Origin: Candidatus Woesearchaeota archaeon
GTDB taxonomy: Archaea > Nanobdellota > Nanobdellia > Woesearchaeales > JACQSR01
Direction: 5' to 3'
DNA: 7,770 nt
NCBI GenBank assembly: GCA_023255615.1
Contig: JAHFLI010000056.1
Span: 1 to 7,770, forward strand
This document shows, in pieces, positions 1 through 4,932 of the stretch (position 1 is its first letter; every line of letters starts with the position of its first letter). The notes beneath the pieces are model-generated. The model was given only the letters and a program-made list of their open reading frames with translations. It made no database searches and was not told the DNA's origin. Both the position numbers and the translations under genes were made by a program.

Positions 1-57
1 GCAACTCATCCGCCAATGGAAGAACGGGTAAAACGATTAAGAACTATGAAAGCGTAA
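1..57 (+). CDS. htpX: HtpX-like M48 membrane metalloprotease, C-terminal end only
   Basis: The first reading frame is open from the window edge to a TAA at 55-57 and encodes 18 residues, ATHPPMEERVKRLRTMKA. This matches the characteristic tail of HtpX/M48 peptidases, in which a (S/T)HPP motif is followed by an ERxxRL helix. HtpX is a zinc-dependent integral-membrane protease that degrades misfolded membrane proteins. The catalytic HExxH and the membrane helices lie outside the window, so activity cannot be judged. The identification rests on one short but distinctive motif; another M48-family member is possible. The next gene starts 81 bases downstream on the same strand and has its own TATA-like element. 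Confidence 0.75.
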   Translation, partial: ATHPPMEERVKRLRTMKA

Positions 58-103
58 TCGGAAAAACCAATTAGCAGTATTCCTTTTCGCTTCCCATAAA
101 AAC

Positions 104-116
104 GATAAAATGATAA
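104..116 (+). promoter_or_regulatory. Putative TATA box of the DUF4258/DUF2283 pair
   Basis: The AT-rich element GATAAAATGATAA is centred about 28 bases upstream of the ATG at 139. No Shine-Dalgarno-like sequence lies between them. This geometry fits archaeal transcription starting at or very near the start codon, which would give a leaderless mRNA. The element is a weak match to the archaeal TATA consensus. Confidence 0.4.
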
Positions 117-138
117 GTTAGATAACATTTTTCTTATT

Positions 139-378
139 ATGGAAATATATTTTACTCCTTATGCTGAAGATACATTAGCTGAGAGAAGTATCGATAAAGA
201 ACTTGTCCTCAAATCAATCAGAGATCCCGATGAGATTATTGATGGTAAACTTGGAAGAAAAGTGGCTCATAAGGTCATCCATAAAAAATTGTTACGAGTT
301 ATATTTGAAGAGGAAGGAAAGTCTTATAAAGTTATTACGGTATATTTTACTAGTCCACAGAGGTACATGAAACAATGA
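139..378 (+). CDS. DUF4258 family protein, putative RelE-fold toxin
   Basis: This 79-residue protein has the DUF4258 layout. An N-terminal strand and helix (IYFTPYAEDTLAERSI) is followed by a helix around KELVLKSIRDPDEII. Two beta strands close it: LLRVIFEE and YKVITVYFTSPQRY. DUF4258 proteins are thought to adopt the ParE/RelE-like fold and are often encoded beside a DUF2283 gene, as here, so a toxin role is a reasonable inference that has not been shown. The usual histidine of the N-terminal TxHA stretch is replaced by Tyr (FTPYAED). The length is typical. Its stop overlaps the start of the next gene as ATGA, which implies coupled translation. No Shine-Dalgarno site precedes the start, consistent with a leaderless transcript. 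Confidence 0.8.
   Translation: MEIYFTPYAEDTLAERSIDKELVLKSIRDPDEIIDGKLGRKVAHKVIHKKLLRVIFEEEGKSYKVITVYFTSPQRYMKQ
360..364 (+). promoter_or_regulatory. Shine-Dalgarno site inside the DUF4258 gene
   Basis: GAGGT lies 10 bases before the ATG at 375 and inside the upstream coding region. It supports ATG 375 as the real start of the DUF2283 gene and suggests that the partner can be translated independently as well as by coupling through the ATGA overlap. Confidence 0.55.
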
Positions 379-575
379 AAATAAATCTTGATCAGAAGAA
401 TGACGTCATGCGAATTAAATTTCAAGATGGGAGATATGATACGAGTGAAGAAGTGGGAGATGGAATCGTAATTGATATGACTAAAGAGAAAAAAATTATT
501 GCCATTGAAATCATTGATGTTTCCCGTAAAATTCCAAAAAAGAATTTAAAGGAAGTAATCGTCGGAATTTCTTAA
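375..575 (+). CDS. DUF2283 family protein, putative antitoxin partner
   Basis: This 66-residue protein has the DUF2283 signature: a short N-terminal strand with NDVMRIKF, then EEVGDGIVIDMTKEKKIIAIEIIDVS. That corresponds to the family pattern of dgvivDyd..g.iiGIEIldaS. DUF2283 proteins recur as small partners of DUF4258 proteins in archaea and cyanobacteria, which is why the pair is read as a putative type II toxin-antitoxin module. No DNA-binding domain is visible, so autorepression would need the complex or another factor. The gene overlaps its partner by four bases and is the last gene of the unit. The following spacer contains an inverted repeat that might end the transcript. Confidence 0.8.
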   Translation: MKINLDQKNDVMRIKFQDGRYDTSEEVGDGIVIDMTKEKKIIAIEIIDVSRKIPKKNLKEVIVGIS

Positions 576-785
576 ATATCGCAACATTGAATCAAGAACT
601 TGATTCGCGAATGTATGGAACAAAAAGATTGCCAAAAATTACAAGGATTGCTTCCTGTTTCTGTGGAAAAAAGCAAAAGAGTAGTGTTCATTTAAAGTCT
701 TTAATTGTTTCCAATAATTCTCAAATATGCTTATAACTGTAAATATTAATTGATAACTATAATTATCATGTGATAAAGAATAATA
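576..785. other. Convergent AT-rich spacer
   Basis: This 210-base stretch separates the converging DUF2283 and surface-protein genes. It holds the inverted repeat at 589-606 and, in its very AT-rich right half, a 6-bp hairpin (TGATAA/TTATCA at 751-756 and 763-768) just past the surface-protein stop. Short open frames of 26 codons (615-695) and 41 codons (611-736) start with ATG but have no ribosome-binding site and no family resemblance. I see no tRNA or other RNA gene. Confidence 0.5.
589..606. repeat. Perfect 8-bp inverted repeat with 2-base centre
   Basis: GAATCAAG and CTTGATTC are separated by AA, giving an 18-base near-palindrome 14 bases after the DUF2283 stop. A second palindrome, ATTCGCGAAT (603-612), overlaps its right edge. 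It could be a terminator-type hairpin or a protein-binding site. No T-run follows directly, so a classic intrinsic terminator is not supported. Confidence 0.5.
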
Positions 786-2702
786 TCAACAATGCAACTT
801 CCCATCTGAATATATGCAATTTCGTTGTTCATCATCACTACACGACGGTTCAGTAGAAGAAAAAGAAGCTCCTGAGCAGAGCGATGATTGAATATAATCC
901 TGAGCTTCCTGATATGCTTCTTTTCGATCTTGGCACTTCAACAAATCATTGTGAGAAAGATCAAGCAAATAAGAAATATGCGCACCATATACGCTGTTCT
1001 CATCGTGATCTCCATATCGACCCGAATAATCTAAAGGTAATGTGGATTCACCACAGGTTCCATCCGAACATTTTTTCCGGCATGATTGATCATCAATACC
1101 ATAGACATGAGATCCAAAGTAACGATGATTCGCTTCATGGAAGAGGACACCACTCCCACGAACATTCTCTTGCAACGTATTGACATTGCAGACGAAGACA
1201 ACGGAATGAACAAGATCGGGATGGAAACTAAATGGAACTCCGCTCTGCATCTCAGCATCTAAATATGGAAAAACTTCCTGATACTGTTCATCGGTAAACT
1301 GATGAGAAGCAGTATCAAATTCACATGTCCCCGTTTGAATAGGTGGTTGAAAAACATCGTGTTGTGTTGCATCCACCAATTCAATCTGATTCTGTGCCAA
1401 AAGATCAAAAGGTTCTCCTTGATCCTTCGTCAACGGATTATGAAAGTCTGATGTTCCTCCTAACTTAAGGAAAACAAGAGAAAGAAGAAGAGAAGGGTAA
1501 TTATTTTCTTTGACGTCATCAATCTCATTAAAACAATATAAGGGAACGCCAAAAAATATCGTTTTTTCACAATGATCAGTCGATGAAGATGGAGAAAGTG
1601 AAGTGACGTGAATGATATTTCTCTCAACATAAGAAACAAAAATAAAAGAGTACGTCCGATCAGGTAATGGTGCTTGTAATTCATTCCATAGAATGCGTTC
1701 TGTCTCAGGTGTATACACAGCAGGATTTCTTCTTATTTCTTTAATGGTTAGTGTGAGGGCTTCTGGCAAAGGGGCAAAGGAATACGCCAATGAGAAACTT
1801 CTGCAGTCTTCTTCCGATTCTGCAATAAATAATTTTTTATCGACGGTCGTTTCTCTATCATTGGTCGTTGCCAATTGAAGATAACATCCCGGTCGTAATG
1901 AAGTGATTATCACCTCACCGAGATGATACATCTCTGACACTAATCTTTTTCTCGATGAATCAACCATAGTCGGAAGTGGTTTCCATGCATGAAGAGAAGA
2001 ATCAAACTGAGAAACAGCAACGAGATCGTGAGTAATAGATGAAGAAAAATCAAAATGAGAATAATCAAATTCAACGGCGATTGGAGAATTAAACTCGGTC
2101 TCATGAGGTTGTATATCATACACTGGACCAAAGGAAAGGAGAGAATTATCATGATTGGGTTTGAGAGAAATGGTTAGTGAATGCCCAGAGAATGTACTAT
2201 GGGATAATTCAGGGGAGAGAAAAAGAGTGTCGGTAGGTGGAGAAAGATGTTCTTGATTCTGGAGCGTTTGTAAAGGAATAGATACAGAAAAATCAGTGAG
2301 CTCACTTGATTTGCCTCTCACCATAAACTGATATTGATAATGAAGATGAACAAAAAGATTTTCTTCAGAAAGGATGATCGACGCTTGGGGAATTCCTTTG
2401 TGAATTTCCATCCCCGGTACTTTAAAATTCTTTTCATCAATACAAGAATCAATATTCTTCTCAATAAACGATTGCAAGGAATCAGTATTCAGTCCAACCT
2501 GTTCAACACCGGAGAGAAGGGTTTTTTTCACGCAAGAAGTGATATAATTTTCTGCCGTTTTCGTATCATATTCGCCGGAAAAAAGAGATGCTGATGATCC
2601 GGTTTCAGAAACGTGTCCAGAAAAAGAGTAAACTAAAAACACAAGGAACAGAATAAATATCCCTAAAATAATAAAGAGAGTAACCTGGCTTTTGGTATTC
2701 AT
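786..2702 (-). CDS. Membrane-anchored surface protein with ZU5-like domain and zincin-like HExxHxxxxxH motif
   Basis: This 638-residue protein begins with a short basic N-terminus and one hydrophobic helix (about 7-27, QVTLFIILGI...), a signal anchor seen on many DPANN surface proteins. Cys57 and Cys87 in the following helical region are typical of that group. Residues about 189-267 look like a ZU5-type beta domain, with VYDIQPHETEFNSPI, then HAWKPLP, then a strand pair. Near the C-terminus HEANHRYFGSH (522-532) gives a possible zinc site with HExxH and a third His spaced as in metzincins, followed by DENSVYGAHISYL (567-579). Eight cysteines crowd the last 98 residues, suggesting disulfides outside the cell. 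A proteolytic role is inference; the central 270-500 region is unrecognised. I start at ATG 2702; a GTG one codon upstream (2705) is possible. A TATA-like box 28 bases upstream suggests a leaderless mRNA. FKBP lies 40 bases upstream on the same strand. Confidence 0.85.
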   Translation of the reverse strand: MNTKSQVTLFIILGIFILFLVFLVYSFSGHVSETGSSASLFSGEYDTKTAENYITSCVKKTLLSGVEQVGLNTDSLQSFIEKNIDSCIDEKNFKVPGMEIHKGIPQASIILSEENLFVHLHYQYQFMVRGKSSELTDFSVSIPLQTLQNQEHLSPPTDTLFLSPELSHSTFSGHSLTISLKPNHDNSLLSFGPVYDIQPHETEFNSPIAVEFDYSHFDFSSSITHDLVAVSQFDSSLHAWKPLPTMVDSSRKRLVSEMYHLGEVIITSLRPGCYLQLATTNDRETTVDKKLFIAESEEDCRSFSLAYSFAPLPEALTLTIKEIRRNPAVYTPETERILWNELQAPLPDRTYSFIFVSYVERNIIHVTSLSPSSSTDHCEKTIFFGVPLYCFNEIDDVKENNYPSLLLSLVFLKLGGTSDFHNPLTKDQGEPFDLLAQNQIELVDATQHDVFQPPIQTGTCEFDTASHQFTDEQYQEVFPYLDAEMQSGVPFSFHPDLVHSVVFVCNVNTLQENVRGSGVLFHEANHRYFGSHVYGIDDQSCRKKCSDGTCGESTLPLDYSGRYGDHDENSVYGAHISYLLDLSHNDLLKCQDRKEAYQEAQDYIQSSLCSGASFSSTEPSCSDDEQRNCIYSDGKLHC

Positions 2703-2725
2703 CACATCAATTCAAGGAGAGCGGG

Positions 2726-2734
2726 TTTAATAAT
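2726..2734 (-). promoter_or_regulatory. Putative TATA box of the surface-protein gene
   Basis: On the minus strand ATTATTAAA is centred about 28 bases upstream of ATG 2702, in the short gap after the FKBP stop. No ribosome-binding site lies between it and the start, so a leaderless transcript independent of FKBP is plausible. Cotranscription from the FKBP promoter is also possible. Confidence 0.4.
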
Positions 2735-2742
2735 GTGGTGGT

Positions 2743-3177
2743 TTACGAATAATCAACCACTTTCAACAAAAAAATCAACGTCTTTCCAGCCAAGGGATGA
2801 TTCATATCAATAGTAACCGTAGAATCGGTAACCGCAGAAACTGTTGCCTGCATTTGCTGACCATCAGGTAAATTCATACCGAGAATCATTCCAGGTTTGA
2901 CGTCAATTCCCTTCGGCATTTTATTTTTTGGCACTTCGCGTTGCAAGGAAGGATCTTTTTCGCCATACGCTTGTTCAGGAGCAATAGTGACTTCTTTTTC
3001 TTCTCCTTTTTCCATGCCCATAACTGCTTCATCAAATCCTTCAATCACTTGGCCAGCGCCAACTTCAAATTCCAGCGGATGAGAATGACTGCCGTGTTGA
3101 GAGGAATCGAAGACGGTTCCATCTTTTAATTTTCCCGTATAATCAACCTTTACTTTGTTCCCTTTCTTTATCGGCAT
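2743..3177 (-). CDS. FKBP-type peptidyl-prolyl cis-trans isomerase, short archaeal SlyD-like form
   Basis: This 144-residue protein catalyses proline cis-trans isomerisation and, in this subgroup, also acts as a folding chaperone. The FKBP core shows VKVDYTGKLKDGTVFDSS (9-26) and GAGQVIEGFDEAVMGM (40-55), with the AYGEKD turn at 70-75. An insert-in-flap domain of about 45 residues follows (76-122). The closing strand motif DMNHPLAGKTLIF (124-136) is diagnostic of the SlyD/short archaeal FKBP group. There is no signal peptide, so it acts in the cytosol. The C-terminus stops right after the core and lacks the His-rich metal-binding tail of bacterial SlyD. A GAGGT site seven bases before the ATG fixes the start. 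The surface-protein gene follows 40 bases downstream on the same strand. Confidence 0.95.
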   Translation of the reverse strand: MPIKKGNKVKVDYTGKLKDGTVFDSSQHGSHSHPLEFEVGAGQVIEGFDEAVMGMEKGEEKEVTIAPEQAYGEKDPSLQREVPKNKMPKGIDVKPGMILGMNLPDGQQMQATVSAVTDSTVTIDMNHPLAGKTLIFLLKVVDYS

Positions 3178-3184
3178 ATGATCA

Positions 3185-3189
3185 ACCTC
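3185..3189 (-). promoter_or_regulatory. Shine-Dalgarno site of the FKBP gene
   Basis: On the minus strand GAGGT precedes ATG 3177 with a seven-base spacer, the expected distance for archaeal 16S pairing. It supports this start. Confidence 0.65.
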
Positions 3190-3204
3190 GTGAAAAAACC
3201 AAGA

Positions 3205-3224
3205 CTAAATATCCCTTTATTTAG
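3205..3224 (-). promoter_or_regulatory. Putative FKBP TATA box within a 7-bp inverted repeat
   Basis: CTAAATA (3205-3211) and TATTTAG (3218-3224) form a perfect inverted repeat around TCCCTT. On the minus strand the arm at 3216-3223 reads TAAATAAA, a TATA-like element about 40 bases before the FKBP start. That would place transcription start near 3192, just ahead of the GAGGT site. The symmetry could mark an operator overlapping the promoter, or could be chance in AT-rich DNA. Confidence 0.35.
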
Positions 3225-3270
3225 CTTTCTATTCCCCATAACTTCAACTCAAATGGAAACCTAAAAAGGG

Positions 3271-3280
3271 TTTATATAAT
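3271..3280 (+). promoter_or_regulatory. TATA box of the four-helix membrane protein gene
   Basis: TTTATATAAT is a strong archaeal TATA-box match, preceded by the purine-rich stretch AAAAAGGG that could serve as the TFB-binding element. Transcription would start near 3300, immediately before the GGTG ribosome-binding site, giving a very short leader. Confidence 0.65.
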
Positions 3281-3300
3281 TCTATGACTTTCCTTTTCTT

Positions 3301-3304
3301 GGTG
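3301..3304 (+). promoter_or_regulatory. Ribosome-binding site of the membrane protein gene
   Basis: GGTG followed by AAATAA and then ATG 3311 has archaeal Shine-Dalgarno character and a six-base spacer. It supports the chosen start. Confidence 0.5.
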
Positions 3305-3310
3305 AAATAA

Positions 3311-4441
3311 ATGAAAAAATTAATGTCCGTGATATTACTTGTCCTATGGTATCTATCGTTGATATCTTCAGTATCAGCAGATGTCATGTATCCGTACCAT
3401 AATCAAAATCAAGATGGCCAGTATTATGCAGTATCATTTGACGGAGAGGGAGAAGCGACTGTTCTGGCAAAAATAGTCATAACAAATTACAAAGATGATT
3501 TGTTGAAGAAAATCGCCATGGAAATTCCAGGAAAAAATGTTCGGTTAATATCGCTTGTTCAAGAAGGATCTTATCAACTCATTCATCCAAAAATATCATC
3601 GTTGTCACAATCAACAACGCTTGAATTTGATTTACCTCAACCAATTTCATCTCAAGATACCGCAACAATTATTCTGTATTATAAGGCCCTAGGCTATGTA
3701 GAAAAAAATACGATGTATGATTTTGATTTTGAAACCATTAAAGTGCCGTATGATCTTCAAACGACAAGGGTTTCGATTAGTGTATCTGAAGATCTGTATT
3801 TGGAAGGTGGAGAAAGCTCGGTGAATTATCAACCAAATTATTTATTTTCCCAGGCCGCTGATATGGCTTCTGAATCCATTGCCGAAAAAACTTCTATAGT
3901 AAGTAACCAAATTCAATACGCGCAAGGATATGTGAAAACAGCAACTGGTCTCGATCCGTGGGAAAGTTTTCACGTCAAAGGAAGATATGCTGAGTCTTGG
4001 TTTGCGTTAAATGTGTGGAAAATCGTCCTTTTTGCAGTCATAGGAATTCTTGCAATTGCAGCAATCATTCTTGGTTTCATGAGAATGCCAAAAGTACAAT
4101 TCAATCAGCCATGGTCAGCAATGCTGATAACCAGTTCATTAAGTGCGGTATGTTTAGTTGGCCTGATTTCGTTGTCGTGGTATATTCTTCCAAAGATGAA
4201 TCGATTGATTGGCTATCAATATAATCAAATATTTGCATTCTCTTTTGTTCTTCTTGCGTTTTTACTTGGGTTATTCATTCTTATTGGTCCAAGTGTTTCC
4301 GTTGGAGCAAAGCACGGAGTCGGAAAAGGAATTGCAGTAGTTGGTTTGGCATTAGTGCTTACTCTGCTCTTGGGAATAATATTAGCAGTCGTTTTTGGAA
4401 CATTATTTCCTGTGCATCCGCCAGTGTATTATGCCCAGTAA
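3311..4441 (+). CDS. Secreted-ectodomain protein with four C-terminal membrane helices, function unknown
   Basis: I do not recognise this 376-residue protein. Residues 1-23 form a Sec signal peptide (basic MKK, hydrophobic core, VSA before Asp24). The mature part begins with a strand-rich ectodomain (about 24-165) that reads like a beta sandwich, followed by a helical stretch (about 175-230) leading to the membrane. Four membrane helices follow at about 236-257, 269-293, 307-330 and 340-366. With the N-terminus outside after cleavage, the C-terminus (VHPPVYYAQ) would also be outside. The ectodomain has no cysteine and I see no catalytic motif. It is transcribed away from FKBP from its own strong TATA box. 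Sensor, scaffold or envelope-assembly roles are all possible; none is supported specifically. Confidence 0.85.
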   Translation: MKKLMSVILLVLWYLSLISSVSADVMYPYHNQNQDGQYYAVSFDGEGEATVLAKIVITNYKDDLLKKIAMEIPGKNVRLISLVQEGSYQLIHPKISSLSQSTTLEFDLPQPISSQDTATIILYYKALGYVEKNTMYDFDFETIKVPYDLQTTRVSISVSEDLYLEGGESSVNYQPNYLFSQAADMASESIAEKTSIVSNQIQYAQGYVKTATGLDPWESFHVKGRYAESWFALNVWKIVLFAVIGILAIAAIILGFMRMPKVQFNQPWSAMLITSSLSAVCLVGLISLSWYILPKMNRLIGYQYNQIFAFSFVLLAFLLGLFILIGPSVSVGAKHGVGKGIAVVGLALVLTLLLGIILAVVFGTLFPVHPPVYYAQ

Positions 4442-4458
4442 GAAAAGTACCTAAAGAG

Positions 4459-4467
4459 TTATAGATT
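4459..4467 (+). promoter_or_regulatory. Putative TATA box of the 126-residue protein gene
   Basis: TTATAGATT is centred 25 bases upstream of ATG 4488, the spacing expected if transcription starts at that codon. It is the main support for the 4488 start over the downstream ATGs at 4527 and 4545. Confidence 0.35.
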
Positions 4468-4487
4468 AATCTTCGTTCCTCCTCCCG

Positions 4488-4868
4488 ATGAATGAATGTG
4501 TACCGGGTGATGGGGAAAGAAGGTTAATGTTGGAAATTCTTATTATGTCAGAAAAGGATATACAAAAAGGGCTCACGGCAATTCGCGCTGGAAAAAAACC
4601 TAATGATAATTATTATGAGGCCTTAGCATGGTTTGAAGATGACGATGATAGTTATCTTTTGTCATTCCCTTCTATTTGCGACTTTTTGGGCCTTGACGCT
4701 CCAACCTACAGAAGAAATATATCCTCAATCATTTTAGTATATTGTGGAACGAGATTGGAAAAATTAGAAGGTCGACCAAATGTGGTCGGATTGCATGAAG
4801 AATTTCGAAGAGATGAGTCTAGTGGTCCTCATGTATATACGGGCATTTTGGAAGCAAAATTAACTTAA
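4488..4868 (+). CDS. Small conserved hypothetical protein with SFxxICxxLGLD motif
   Basis: This 126-residue protein has no assigned function. Its centre carries EALAWFEDDDDSYLLSF (44-60) followed by SICDFLGLDAPTYRRNI (62-78). This W-F, acidic run, SFxxICxxLGLDxxxxR pattern is shared by small proteins I recall mainly from proteobacteria and other bacteria. The second half resembles a compact helix-turn-helix, so DNA binding is possible but unproven. Residues after about 95 look poorly ordered. Three in-frame starts exist: ATG 4488 (leaderless from the TATA-like box at 4459), ATG 4527 (GAAGG just upstream but spaced too tightly) and ATG 4545, where the conserved-looking part begins. It follows the membrane-protein gene by 46 bases and converges on hef. 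Confidence 0.7.
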   Translation: MNECVPGDGERRLMLEILIMSEKDIQKGLTAIRAGKKPNDNYYEALAWFEDDDDSYLLSFPSICDFLGLDAPTYRRNISSIILVYCGTRLEKLEGRPNVVGLHEEFRRDESSGPHVYTGILEAKLT

Positions 4869-4879
4869 AATGGAACAGA

Positions 4880-4906
4880 AACGAAGTGGGGTCCAAGACC
4901 TCCGTT
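4880..4906. other. Possible hairpin in the spacer between converging genes
   Basis: GGGGTC (4888-4893) and GACCTC (4897-4902) can pair around CAA with one G-T wobble, and AACG/CGTT extend the stem after a four-base bulge. It sits between the converging 126-residue gene and hef. There is no adjacent T-run, so a terminator role is only suggested by position. Confidence 0.25.
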
Positions 4907-4932
4907 AGAGAGAAGTTACGATTTAGATGAGA

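Noticed and set aside
611..736. 41-codon and 26-codon ATG frames (611-736 and 615-695) in the convergent spacer
   Set aside because: They have no ribosome-binding site or promoter signal, overlap each other in different frames, and show no family resemblance.
700..785. AT-rich stretch considered as a replication origin or CRISPR leader
   Set aside because: There are no origin-box repeats, no spaced direct repeats and no neighbouring cdc6 or cas gene.
884..1183. 99-residue plus-strand open frame inside the surface-protein gene
   Set aside because: It lies antisense to a clearly coding gene and is rich in His and Asn, as expected for an opposite-frame shadow.
4880..4906. Hairpin between the converging genes as an intrinsic terminator
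   Set aside because: The stem has a bulge and a wobble and no T-run follows on either strand, so it is listed only as a possible hairpin.
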